Assembly: GCA_030407085.1 (NCBI GenBank)
Contig: CM059582.1
Location: 14,117,501-14,181,500, forward strand
DNA length: 64,000 bases
Origin: Trichopria drosophilae
Taxonomy: Eukaryota > Arthropoda > Insecta > Hymenoptera > Diapriidae
Direction of reading: 5' to 3'
Shown: positions 25,976-39,200 of the stretch, piece after piece
Position numbering within the stretch: the stretch's first letter is position 1
Layout of the letters: the number at the start of each line of letters is the position of its first letter
Translations under genes and position numbers: made by a program
Notes under the pieces: generated by a model
What the model was told of the DNA's origin: nothing
What the model saw: the letters and a program-made list of their open reading frames with translations, nothing else
Databases searched by the model: none

Positions 25976-27519
25976 ATTGGAAGTATTCAATAATTTAAAA
26001 AAAAGATGTAAATTATTTTTCCAAACATAAGGACCTTTATTAACTTTTGATTACAATGAGAACGCATATTATAAACGGCGAGTTATTGTTCAATACATTA
26101 AATTCTAAATACCAACTAGGCAGTTGGAATTACTCCAAATTTTGGAATTACGGTAATAGCGGTCATAAATATTAAAACCACATCGTAATGTCTTATCCCG
26201 TAAGGAAATTGGTCGTATATTGAATGCCATAACAAGATGTACTTTCGATTTCTCTTGACCTTCACTGACCCCTACGTTAGTTTCTAATAGTTTCCATAAG
26301 TAAATAAGTTTATTTTATGCCCTTGTAACGAAAATAACTATTTTAATCTAAATAAATGATGCCCTGTAATAAGTTTGTCCTGTAAGTATTTATGTTTACC
26401 GGCGTATAATTTTGATTTGATTCTTTGAAATCGGCAATAATGTATTTTCGAAATATTGTAAATATAGTGGAAAAGAATTTTAAAAAACAAATCTAAATTT
26501 ATACTACAAATATGAAAAAAGCAGCCAACCACATTCGCAAAGGCCGATTCACATTTCCGACGAATTTAATAACGTTACTTATTTCAAAAGCTGCCTGCAT
26601 TCAATTTTAATATACAAATCCAGTAAACACAGAATATTTATTTTAAAAAATGTTTCATAAAACTGTCCTGGCATAAAACAAATTTTGCACGAGCTCGCAC
26701 GCTTTTAAAAATAATTGGCACATTGAATATATTCAAAAAAAAAGCTTTGAGAGTGAAAATTATAAATCCGGTTGATTTCTTTTACATAACAAACTATTTA
26801 TTGTGGCTTGTGAAGTGTATTTAGCAACTTAATTTAAGAAATTTACAAAGAAGTGTAAATATAATTAGTATATTTTACGCCGTTATTTAATTTGCTTCCT
26901 ACACAATTTAAATCTTATGGACAATTTATACACCACTAAATTTGAAATACGTAAATAAATATTAAAACATCCCAAGCGTCGAGTTTTGAAAATTTGACAT
27001 AGTCAAAATTCCCTAATCAAGAAATTTGCCATTTTGCATTAAGTGTAGTTAAATTATAAATCAGATTAAAATGACCGAATTCATAAATTTATTAAACATG
27101 TATATCAAAATAAAATAAGTTACTTTATATCCAAAGGATTTAAACCTTTTATCCTAATAAATAGTAAATTTTGAAACAAGGGAGCAAAATAAATGGCGAC
27201 GAGTGCACATTTAACGTCAGAGCAAAGGGAGGGCTCCTATATCGCGGGAGCAAAATAGCACTTTCTCTCCCTAGGGAAAAAAATAAATATAAAGGGTAGC
27301 CTTTACACTGTAAAAGCAAAATATTATTTTGTTCCCTGTATCGTATGAGAAAATAGAATGTGCAGTGATTTTGACTAAAAAGAAATGTATATTTCCCAAC
27401 AGTCTTTCCATTTAGGCAATTCGCTCCATTTGCATTTCTTCCACGGATGGCGTTCGCAGCAAGTTGAAACGCGTCCCCAAATTTAGTAAGCATTTTCAAA
27501 ACAACGATCATTTCCTGGA
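25976..27519. other. No recognised gene
   Basis: A 120-codon minus frame at 27149-27511 has no recognised domain or splice support, and probably overlaps the start of the repeat that follows. The rest is A+T-rich. Confidence 0.4.
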
Positions 27520-29470
27520 TAGATGGAGTTCGTGGTAATCCATTCCTGTCCTTGGCGAGAGTAATGGATAGAATTTAATCGGACCTAATCCGGATAGAGG
27601 AGGGATGAGGAAGAGTAATCCGGAATTTGTCGTTGATCTAATCCGAGCTATTCCTCATCTATCTTTCAATCCGTTTCATTCCATGTTTTCAATCTGAACG
27701 AATCCTATGTAGTTACGAGCAATATTTTCAATCCGTTTCATAACACGTCAATTCGAATTACCCAATGTTATTCTGACGAAAAATTTTAATCAGTTTTATT
27801 CCGCAATTCAATCCGAATGATCCCAGTCATTTCGATTAAAATTTTCAATCCATTTGTATTTCTGTTTCAATCCGCTTTTTTCGCCAATCCTTTCCAATCA
27901 TTTTTCCAATTGTGAATTGAAAAGACAGATGAAAAAACTGATTAAATCCATAGTATTTGTACATTAAATCCGACTAACAGAATTAAGTACAATCGATTAA
28001 AATCAGAAATCATTTCTGAACTTTGAATTCTATTTGTTGACCTTCGTGAATACTTCCCTATTGCCGACCGTTCTACGTCCTTTTACAGTCATTTAACATG
28101 CACATAGCTTATTCGTGAATGCTTCTCAATGATTTCAAATAAAACTTACAAATTGTCAGAAAGTGAATTGAAAATGATAGAGGACTATCGAACTCTTATA
28201 AGAATGAATCATTTTCTATCATTTTTAATCCAGTTTCTAACAATTTTCTGAATTTGATTCCTTTTTCGTTTACAGGGTCACTATTCCGAATGAAGCATTC
28301 CCAACATCCGAAAAAGAATAAGATCGAATTCAGAAATTACGTTTCCAATCCGGTTTCTTGACGTTTCGAATTGGGAAACCAGCAAACGAAAAATTATTGA
28401 GAAGCAATGAGAAGTATTCATTTTTAAACTTTGAATCATATTTGTTGATCACCGTGAATACCTCCCTATCGTCAATCATTCCAAATCCTATTACAAGAAT
28501 TGACCACTTTACTTTTGAATGCTTCTGAATGCTTCAGCATAACAATTATAAAGCCAATACTTCCCTATTCTGAATGAAGCATTGACATATATGTTTTCTA
28601 ACATTCTGAATACTTCCTGCAAAACGGAAGTCAGTTAATGCTTCCTAATGCTTCCATAAGGATTCATTGAGATATCCTCAATAATACTCAATCTACGAAT
28701 TTGGGAATGCTTCCTAATACTTCTGGAAGTATTTCAGTGAAACTTTCTCAATCTTTCTCGTTCCAGAAACTTCGGAATGCTTCGTAATACTTCCAGAAGT
28801 GTTCCTGTGAGACATTCTCAATCATTCTTAATCATTCTCAATCTAGAAACTTGGGAATGCTTTGTAATAATTCCGCTTAGTGGTCGTCCATAAATTACGT
28901 TACTATTTGGCGGGAAAGCCAGGAACTACTGCCTACTATTTTTTTAACTTTGAACTCTATTTGTTGACCTTCGTGAATATACGGTACTTCCTATCCAAAG
29001 TTATACTGTCGGTTCTTTTAAAATGGCGGACGATTCTCCAAAGTTATAGCCCCTCACTATCCCCACTTCCGTATCTTTGTTTGTGAGTGTCGCGAAAAGA
29101 GTGTGGCTCAGCGAAATAATGTGGTGGAGGCAGGAGAAGAAGAAACGGATATAACTTTAGAGAAGACAAATCTATAACTTAAGATATACATATAACGATT
29201 TCGGCATAACTTAGGGCGGGGAGTGCTGTACTTACCTATATTGTCATATGTTCTAATTCTTCTTCCAAGAATTGAATGCTTCTAAATAATTTCGGACAAA
29301 ACTTACAGAGCTATACTTTACTATTCCGAATGAAGCATTGACATAATATTTTGAATCCTTCTTAATACTTTCTATGATTATCAATACTTATTCAAGGGGT
29401 AAGAAATAGAATTCGGAAGTATTCAAGTTTCAATGCTTCTCAATCATTCTACGTTTGCTGAGTATCAAAT
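27520..29470. repeat. Long iterated-motif repeat (AATCCG then AATGCTTCC types)
   Basis: From 27520 to about 28000, AATCCGR and TTTCAATCCG motifs recur every 20-40 bases. From 28100 to 29460, GAATGCTTCCTAATACTTCC-like units recur in both orientations, with inverted GAAGCATT and GGAAGTATT. One MITE interrupts it (28982-29228). No coding. Confidence 0.65.
28982..29228. mobile_element. CAGTA-like MITE (CAAAGTTATA motif)
   Basis: Left end CGGTACTTCCTATCC, right end inverted CAGCACTCCCCGCCC, flanked by TA. The motif AAAGTTATA or its complement recurs about six times. Neighbouring repeat copies (28047, 28459) show the uninterrupted sequence GTGAATAC, consistent with insertion at TA. Confidence 0.75.
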
Positions 29471-29869
29471 ACACACCAACAAATGATTAGTTTAGATGAC
29501 TAATGGCTTTTAATTATACCGATTTAGTCAACAAATTAATCATAACATTTTATCGAGTTCATATTTGTTAAAGAATTACACTCTACTAATTTTTAAATTC
29601 CAATCGTTTAATAATTCAAAGTGCATTATAATCAATTATTTTTAGGTTATGTTCGTGTATGCTTCCCATCGCATCGTGTTAAAACGTAAACAATCGTATT
29701 CATATACAAAAAAAACGGGAAAGAAACTGACTTAATTCATACTAAATTGCATACAGATTTTTTATGCTTTTTAGTTTGTCGTAAAAATTGATTTAAACGG
29801 ATTAATTTGCTTGTTTAGATAATGAATGCACAGAGAGAAAAAAACACTAAACGAATGAAACATGCGTAT

Positions 29870-30060
29870 GTAACTAGATTTAGGGGAATTCCACCATAGC
29901 CAATGATGAGAACAGTACATTGGAAGCAACCAATCACGAACTACTCACATTTTATTCACCTCCCTTCGAATTGTTGGAATTGACCCTGTATACATAACCT
30001 ATAAAATTATGGTGAAAACATCCATTTTTCAAGTTTAGTCAATTTAAAATACTTTTAAAA
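29870..30060 (+). promoter_or_regulatory. Probable TIMMDC1 promoter and 5' UTR
   Basis: The stretch holds two CCAAT motifs (AGCCAATGA and AACCAATCACG) within about 50 bases, some 120 bases before the start codon. No TATA box is evident. The transcription start cannot be placed from sequence alone. Confidence 0.45.
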
Positions 30061-30218
30061 ATGACAAGTTTAATTAGATCGAGAGCGAGATACGCTTTTG
30101 CAGGATGGGGAATGACAAAAGATTGGGATATTGTGCCAAGTAATTCAAGATACGCCGAACTAGAAAAAAATGACACAGAAAGTGGTTGGACGAGGATAAA
30201 AAAGATTTTTTCTACAGA
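30061..30218 (+). CDS. TIMMDC1: TIMMDC1 coding exon 1
   Basis: Encodes residues 1-52 plus two bases. It starts MTSLIRSRARYAFAGW, basic and lacking acidic residues at first as in a mitochondrial N-terminus, and ends in the ESGWTRIKKIFST signature. The donor is GA|GTAAGT, a near-perfect consensus. Confidence 0.92.
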
Positions 30219-33200
30219 GTAAGTGATTGACATTTATATTAAATACATTAAATAACAAGTTTTTTACTGAATTAGAAATTTAAAATATCAAATTAATCTA
30301 AAATACTTAAAATTACTCGGTGAATGGTTACTGTCGTTATTCAAAATTGTATAGAATTTCATTATGCAATAATGCTTTTTTGTTTGTTGAACTATGATAA
30401 ACACTTAAAAATAATAAAGGTAATATATATAGATATACAGAGAAACTTCAACATTCATCAATAAGCAATTTCTTATTAAATTACACACGAGAATTTCAAA
30501 TATTATAACACCCATACCATATATTGTATTTAGTTATTAATAGCAAACTGACAAAATTGCTCCATTAACAAAAATATTACAATCAGTCGCATGAGTAATA
30601 AAAGAATTATAGATATAAGTAACCATGAAATAAAGCTAATAATTTAAAAATAACATAAATATTTAGGATTGATAGTTCAGTATATTGTGCCTACACGCAT
30701 TACAGAAAGATGTTAAAGTAGTAATTGACCAAACATTATTATTGAGTAAATTCCAATCTCGTCAAACTATAAATCGTAGAACAGAAGCAATGATTCGTTT
30801 TGCTTTCACTTTCGAAAAACGGTCTAAGATTTCGAGACGAAATATCCAATTGCCTAAACTGAAATAAATTTTTTATATGACTCGAACGAATATAGCCTAA
30901 TATTTTTATGCTATAAATCGCAACATTAACTTCGTGAAAAGATTTAACCACTTCAGTGGTCAAGTAATATTTCACATTTATGTCGGCCATCTTGGATCCA
31001 CCATTTTGAATTTACAAAATCGTAATCAGCGACCCAAAAAATTCCCGAGTACCAACTTTCATCAAAATCAAGTAAATTTTTTACATTTATGTCGGCCATC
31101 TTGGAACCGACATTTTGAATTTTCAAAATCTGATTTCAGATTTATAATCAGCGGCTCCGAAAACCCCCGAGAACCCAGTTTCATAAAGTTTGGGTAATTT
31201 TTCGCATTTCGGTCGGCCATCTTGGATCCGCCATTTTGAATGTTCAAAATCTAACTTCAGATTCGTAATCAGCGACCCCGAAAACCCCTGAGTAACAATT
31301 TTCAGCTGTTTTCCGTATAAAGAAAAATGTGCGCCGCACATTTTAATAAATTTAGCAAATTTACAGCCGCCATTTTGAATTTTCCCATTTTGACGACAGT
31401 TATTAAAAGTTATTGCAAAATGTACACATATGATCCATTACCACGTTTGTCAATAATTTTTTTTGTACATATATGATCCATTACCATTGAAGTGGTTAAT
31501 ACAGTTTAAAAGACTTCGTGCTAAATGTATCAAATTAAGTAAACAATGTTACAAGGAATACATTGCTAAAATCGAATCGAATACAGCAAACTGTTTGAGA
31601 TCCTTTTGGTTTTACGTCAAAGATCATAAATCCTCCAAGGAATTCCTGTGCAGTATGTTTTTGGGAAATGAGCTTGCGTTAAGTAATGATATTCCAAATC
31701 TTTTTGCAGAATTTTTTAAATCTGTTTATTTGGACTCATCTACAATCCCTAAATTCTCGGATGTTACCCATATTGAGGATGATATATCCAACTTGACTAT
31801 TTCCGAAGCTGACCTTTTAATTGCAATTAATAAACTTAATAATTCTGGTAGCTTCGGTCCTGACCTTTGTGAAATCATGTGCTAACTCTTTAATTAAATC
31901 GCTCTTTATGATCTTCAACCAATCTCAAAACTCTGGTCAGTTCCCCAGTGTTTGGAAAACCTTGTACATTACGCCAATTTTTAAATCCAGGGACAAAAGG
32001 AATGTCATAAACCATAGGCCTATTTCAGTTTTGAGTGTTTTCCCAAAACTAATGTATTAGTAAACTCTATAAGTTAGGCATTGGAGAGTCAACAATTAGA
32101 TGACTCAGTTCTTATCTCACAAACCGTTCGCAGCCTTGCAACCTTTCAAACCCTTACCAGGTTTCATCTGGTGTTCCACAAGAGTCCCATTTAGGGCCCA
32201 TTCACGGTTCCTGGGACGTGACGACAGGTTGAACTAAAATGACGACAAAAACTTGAAGCATAGTTATATTTGGTCATGTTTTCAGGTAAAAAATGCGTTG
32301 GATTTAAAATCCTAGCTGATTCTATTTCCGAATTATCTTGAAATTACCAAAAAGGAGTGCCATAGTAGTGTTAACCTTCCTCTTTTCACGGAAGAAGATA
32401 ATGATACTTATGTAATTGACAAATGCATTATCCCAGAATTGCATATAAGGCAAGGATTTGTGAATCATTTGTTCTGGGATGGATTGGTTCCCTTATTAGG
32501 AAGGGCTTTATTGTGCACAGAAAATTAAGCACTGTGAAAGGCTTAATTTAAGCCTAAAATTGAGGTAATTTTCTTAAATTAAGTCAATATTTGTGTTTAA
32601 AGTCTTATTTTCAGACAGCAGAGTTTAATTTTAGTCGAGATTTATGCTGAAAGAAAAATTTTTAGAGCTTGTCACACCTAAGTTAGAGAATTCTTATTTC
32701 GAACCCGAATATTGACTAAAAGTAAATTTCCGAAACTAAAAACAAGGGTTTGAGCGTAAATATTGACTTAATTTAAGAAAATTAGCACAATTTTAGGCTA
32801 AAATTAAGTCTTTTACAGTGCTTAATTTGAGATGTAACAATTTTAAGACTTTGTTTTTTCTTTGTGGCCAAAAAAGTTGAAATTAATTAAAAAAAGGTAT
32901 CATAGAGAGATTTTGTTAAGAAATGCTTGTAGAAAGCTTTTAAAAGAATCGTTGAAACTTCACGATAACGAGATACATAAGACAGTTGGGTATTTTGCTA
33001 TTGTACCTTATATAGCAGCATGTACAGCAATGGATAAAATTGCCAATAATCATTTTTCTGTGAAGAATCAGGAAAATGATTTGGATAAAAATACGGAAGA
33101 ACTTGTAAACGCTTTACAAAATATTGATGTTTCCGAAACTTTAAAAATCCATGTGCTTACGAAATACTTGAAGCAATGCCTTGATGTCTTAAGTAATGAT

Positions 33201-36200
33201 AGTTTAGGTCTATGGTCTGAACAAGCTGGAGAGTCTGTACATAGAGTATTTCTAGACTTTTGGAAGCGCTATAAAATCAACTCACTTGAGGATCCTGCTT
33301 ATGTAACAAAGTTAAAAAAAAGCTGTCGTCGAGTTTTCTTCAAGGAATACATAAAATGAATGTTGAAAGAAGATTTAATTGTTTCGAATTATTACTCTGT
33401 ATATTGTTCGATTTATAAATACAAATTATGCACATATTATTAGATATAAAATATTTTATTTTATTTAACAATCTCCTTAAACCCTCAATTTAAAGATAAC
33501 TCGAAATAGGATCAGCTAGGATTTTAAATCCAACGGATTTTTGACCTAATAAAATCAACAAATACAACTATGCTTTATGTTTTTGTCGTCATTTTAGTTC
33601 AACCTGTCGTCACTCCCCAAGAACCGTGATTCTCTTCACATTATTCATAAATGATATATCTGATAGTATTAGTTTTTCTAAATTCCTATTGTACGCTGAT
33701 GACATTAAACTATTTTATAAGATTGGCTCTCCTCTTGATGCATCTAAGTTGCAAAGAGATCTTCACTCGGTTGTCAATTGGGCTACCTCAAATCGACTTA
33801 CCTTAAATATTGATAAATGTAAATCAATTTCATTTTATAGATCTACAAAATCTTATCAGTTCTTATATGACATCCTTAACCATCCTCTAGAGTCAGTAAA
33901 CTCTATTAATGATTTAGGAGTTATAATCGACTCGTCTTTAAAATTCAGCTCTTGGATTTCTTCATAAAACTACTAGAGATTTCACAAACTCACACACTTT
34001 ATTATTACTTTATCACTCGTCTTACCTCATTTTCTGTATAGTTCTCAAGTTTGGTCACCGTATTTAAAGACTCGGATTAAGAAACTTGAATCGGTTCAGC
34101 ACAGATTTATCCGTTACCTCTCATTTAAAATCAAGATCCCAATGTCATACTTTGATCACGACTATTCGTCACTCTCGCGTAGATTTAACCTTCCAACCAT
34201 AGAATCTCTACATTATCGTCACAATGTTTTATAAAACATATATATCTTGAGAGTCTCGTACGGTAGCATTAATTGTCATCAGCTTTCATCTTTATTTACT
34301 TATCGGCATACTATTTATCCCATTAGAAACCCACGTATTCTTACAGAAATTTCATCTTCATCTCGCTTCGGTTATCATTCGTCTCTTTCTCGTTTAAAAC
34401 GTGAATGGAATATACTTCCCTTTAATTTCACATCTAGTTCAAACCCACAACCAATCTTGATTAATAGGATGCGAGCTCATTGCTTAAAATATTATACCAG
34501 GACTCGCAGTGCCTCGTCCCCTTAAAAAAAGGAAAACAGGGAATTTGAACTTGAAAAAAAGGGACTTGAGGTAGAAAAATGGACTAAAAAAGGACTGAAA
34601 ATAGTTTTGATTTCAACTTTTTAATTGTAAGCCTGATACAATTATTACATTACAATTTATAATAAAATTTTGTTCGTTTGTTATCACAAGGGGAGAGTCC
34701 GGGCACAAAATCAGCTAAGTATATTAAACAAACGTTCAAAAATTCCCCAGAAATTATTTCTTTAGTGATTTTTGAGGAAGAATTCAATGGTAATAAAATA
34801 AAAATCAGAAACAAATTTTTTTACCAAAAAAGAAAAATTTTTTTTTTTTTCGAATAAAATGTAATTTTTTAAAATCCATACGTAATTATTTAGAAAATAT
34901 GTTTTTCTGTTTTCCAATTGTTTTTTTTTTAATTTTTAAAATAGATTAACAAATTTGAATAGCCTTTATTAGGAAAAAAACAAATTTTGTCACGCTAAAA
35001 CGTTTAATTTTGCTATTGTTGGACCTTCAGATTTGGCTGCAAATTTTGTATACGGGTTCTCTACACAAAAAATTGAACTCTCAATTTTTTTTTAATTTTT
35101 CCACCTGTTTTTTTTTTTATTTTTTCGTCGTTTTTAATTTAAACATTCAAAGCAAATTTGGTGAATAAAAAAACATATTTTCTAACTAATTATGGATGGA
35201 TTTTAAAAAATTTTATTTTTTCAACGCAAAAAAAGAATCTTTTTTATCAAACATTTTTATAAAATAGTTATTATATTACCATTAAATTCGTCGTAAAAAA
35301 AAAAACATTTTTTTCGTATTTTTCGAAAGATTGTTTGTTATAGTTCCTTAAAGTTTCAATAACTTAGTTTTTCCATTTCCCTAAGATGCTTTGCAACTTT
35401 TTCATAAGGGGTATATGTATACAAGGAACCTATATTTATAAAATCATAAACATGGAAAATTGTTTTGTTTATTTACAATTTTTTATTATTACATAATAAA
35501 AGTAATCGTTTCTCAAAACATTTTGACAAAGTTTTTAAATTAAATAGAGAAAAAAAATAATGATATAATTTTTGTTGCATACTACATACTGTATATGTAT
35601 ATTATAAAATAATTTATAGATGAAAAACAATATGGATATAATTTTGAATGGCTTCATACTATTTTTTAGTTTCTCCCAAGTTAAAACATAAGTAATATTG
35701 TCATATTTCTTCGGATTTGAAAAACGAATTACTTTTCTTAATCAAACATTTATTCGTACACAGAAAACAAGACGCAGAAGGACAATTTAAATTTGAACGG
35801 TTAAAAAAAGGATGTAAAAGAGACTTTTGACAAAAAAAGGAAATAAAAGGGACTAAAGTCGAAAAAAGAGACTATTTTCCTAAAAAGAGACTGACTGGGA
35901 GCCCTCTGTTATACTGCACCATAATATTTTATGATAACAGCTACTGATATAGTATCTCATTTAGTTGAACCTTGTTACGTACATGAATTGAATTCGCTTT
36001 TATTTTATTTTATATTTTGGAGGATTGTTACGCCATTATTATTATTTTTATTATTGTAAAAGGCCTTTGGGCCGTTAATGTGTGAATAAATAAACGACTT
36101 GTGCCCCTTATTAAAGACTTCTTCAATACTATACGCAGATGATCTAAAAATTTACTCGTCTATCAAGTCACCAGGCGATGCATCAAACATTCAGAAAGAT

Positions 36201-39200
36201 TTTATTTCCCTACAACACTGATGCACAAAAAATGGAATGACATTAAATATAACAAAGTGTAAAGTACTAAGATTTTTTAGATCGCATAGATTATTTGAAT
36301 TGAAGTATGAAACTGAAGGCCAGGAGCTTGAAGTGCATTTTTATTAACAATTTTTATGCATTGTTATTAACAAATATAGAATGTTGGGATTTTTTATTCG
36401 ATCTACCAAACATTTTAAAGATACAAGACATTGATGAAGTTTTATGTTTTTACCGAATGTTCGAAATTTCTGATGATTTTAATCTCTTCCGCAAGCGTCC
36501 AGTCATTCGAATAAAAACATCTGACTGTTTCGAAACATCCTTCCCAGCAATATCAACATTCACATGTTCACCAATTGTCTCGTTGGGGAGGATGCCCCAA
36601 AATAAATAAACTTTAAAATTCAATTTACAAAGAACCATACCTTGCTGAAAATTAATTTTTGTGCCATCGGTTTCAGAAAAAGAAAATCTTCCTCATGGCA
36701 TATCTCTCATGCGCTATTGCAACAACATCCTGTATAATTATATAATTATATTAATATTCTTATCTTTACTTTATTGTCACAAATTATAATGTTATCTAAT
36801 TTGTATTTTCTTTTATATATACAAGCGTCACCAGTATCTTGGTTATTTTGTATTTAAGGGCATTATCACCCGTTTAATTTCTAATAAATAATAAATAAGT
36901 ATCTAATAAAGCAATTGGTCTATAATTCTTTATATATTAATGACCTCATTTTTAACATATTTTCTTTAAGTTCAATGAAAGATAAATTAGCGCCACATAC
37001 CTTTTGCTAAAAAAATTGTGCTAAATGGTATTTATATAAATTTGACTCCGTTTGATTTGTAATAAATGATTACAGTCTCTGAAGATGACAATTTGGTCTA
37101 TCGAAACTTCAGATTGTTTCCAAATTAAATTTATTTATCCTTCAACACAGACTCGGATCGTCGTCAATTTCTATAGTGACATTTTGATCACTTCCCCTTG
37201 TATTAAGTTATTATTAATCGATTTTAGAGTTTGTAAAACGTTCTACTTTCGACTTCACGAATTGTTCAGCAATTATTAATCTTTATAAAACAATTGTTTT
37301 ACTCATCTTAACCCGTTTCGTCCCAAAACGACAAAATTTGTTGCCGTTTTCATCCTCCGTAAGTTTATGGATATCTTTGAGATATTGTTGTAAAATGTAG
37401 GTTTTCTATAGTTTTTGGGTATGCTCTTTTCGAATTTGAAGTCCGTTTTACGATATCACATTCCATTTTTTAAATATTACCACTTAAACGGAAGAAATCG
37501 TGGAAAAAAGCGAAACCTTTTTCAGAAAACTTCAATTTTTCTTGCGAAGGAGTTTCGGAATCGTGTCAGTCCTCAGAATCCTGTGGCATAATGAGTTTTA
37601 CTAAAAGTTGGTCAATATTAAGATTTAAGTTACAAAATGGCGCTGCTCATACGGAATTTTTTTGTTATTTGGGTTTTATTAAAATATTTCTGGTATCTTG
37701 AAGTGAACTTTGATTTTTTCGTGTATTTTGATGAATATGTTCTAGTGGATTATTTTTGAGGATGGTGAATACAAATCCATTATTAAATTTAGGAAATTCA
37801 AAATAGGAAATCCAATATGGATGGCCGCAATTTAAAAAAAAGTGTCTGGTATTTGGTATATAGAAGGTTCCGAAGTCACATTGGATCCGCCATTTTGAAT
37901 TTGCAAAATTTAATAACGAATTAGTATTCAGTCACCTCAAAAGCAATCTACATATTCATCAAAGTTCACTTCAAGAAACCCGAAATATTTTAATAAAACC
38001 CAAACAACAACAAAATTCTGTATGAGCAGCGCCATTTTGTAACTTAAATCTTAATATTGACCAACTTTAGTAAAACTCATTATGCCACAGGATTCTGAGG
38101 TCTGACACGATTCCGGAACTCCTTCGCAAGAAAAATGGCAGTTTTCTGAAAAAGTTTTCGTTTTTTTCCACGATTTCTTCCGTTTAAGTGGGCATATTTA
38201 AAAAATGGAAAGTGATATCTAAAAACTGACTTCAGATACGAAAAGAGCATACCCAAGAACTATAGAAAACTTACGTTTCAGAACAATATCTCATAGATAT
38301 CCATAAACTTACGGAAGATGAAATCCGGCGACAAATTTTGTCATTTTGGGACGAAACGGGTTAACATATGGATACCATTCTATGCTAAATATATTGAACA
38401 GCTCGAGAGGGTTCAACATCGAATGTTGAGATTTTTGTCACAAAAATCAGGGTTACCGATGAGTTATTTATTGCACGACTACACATCAGTTGCTACCACT
38501 TTCAAATTTTCGACAATCTCATCGATTCACCACTAAGGAGATTTACTTTTAGTTCGTAACATTATTACCAATGCGATAGACTGTCAGCAATTAACCGAAT
38601 TGTTTATATCTAGAAGATTTTGATTTAAGATGTTATCGTGAAATTTGTGAAGATAATAGTAAATCTAGATTTGGTTTTCAAGTCAATATAGCTAGATTAA
38701 GGCGTGAATGGCATAACCTACCAGTAGCTATCAAAAGTCAAATGCAAATAGGCGCTTTCAAAGTCAGTTTGCGTAACCTTGTTTGTAAATACTAATCTTT
38801 GTTATTTTTCAAATGTTATTTAGTCTTTAGACAGCGTTTACTACATTTACCTATTTATTTTATTTTATACCAAGCTGTTCAATACAACGAGCGCAATTTA
38901 CCATTATTGTTTCTTGTATAAAGGCCATATTTGGCTGTTAATAATAAATAAATAAATTTGTGTCTTTATGTAAATAGTACATTAACAACGTAAAATTACT
39001 ATTACAAAATCACTCTGTTTATTTTAATTCAATAAAATTACAGTCCAAGAATTTCTGCAATTTTAAATATTTTACTTTTTACACAAGAAAGAATTAATAA
39101 AAAGAATTTATTTGCTTTTCAGTGAATATAGGACAATGACTCCCGAATCGGAGGCAATACTACAAGCTACATTTTTCGGTGCATTTTTTGGCGGCACATG

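Larger units (their letters stand above)
32203..33628 (+). mobile_element. DNA transposon with CACGGTTC ends and 3-bp ATT target duplication
   Basis: The ends are CACGGTTCCTGGGACGTGAC and inverted CACGGTTCTTGGGGAGTGAC, followed by more complementary sequence (ACAGGTTGAACTAAAATGAC). It is flanked by ATT (32200-32202, 33629-33631). Removing it plus one ATT rejoins the host LINE frame (GPI-LFTLFIND). CAC ends with a 3-bp duplication are compatible with CACTA-like elements, but the family is not proven. Confidence 0.85.
31463..36095 (+). pseudogene. Jockey-clade LINE remnant, interrupted
   Basis: 31463-32060 (one frameshift near 31860) encodes the region before the RT and its first motifs (KWLIQFKRLRAKCIKLSKQC; SGQFPSVWKTLYITPIFKS; HRPISVLSVFPKLM). 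A deletion then runs to SSGVPQ...GPI at 32170-32200, where a DNA transposon enters. After 33631 come LFTLFINDISDSISFSKFLL, YADDIKLFYKI, a thumb, and the C-terminal REWNILP region to 34520. A 3' end, GGCCTTTGGGCCGTTAAT plus AATAAATAAA, lies at 36061-36092. Internal deletion, frameshifts and insertions show it is inactive. Confidence 0.88.

Noticed and set aside
27149..27511. 120-codon minus frame
   Set aside because: No domain recognised and it runs towards the iterated repeat; coding potential not supported.
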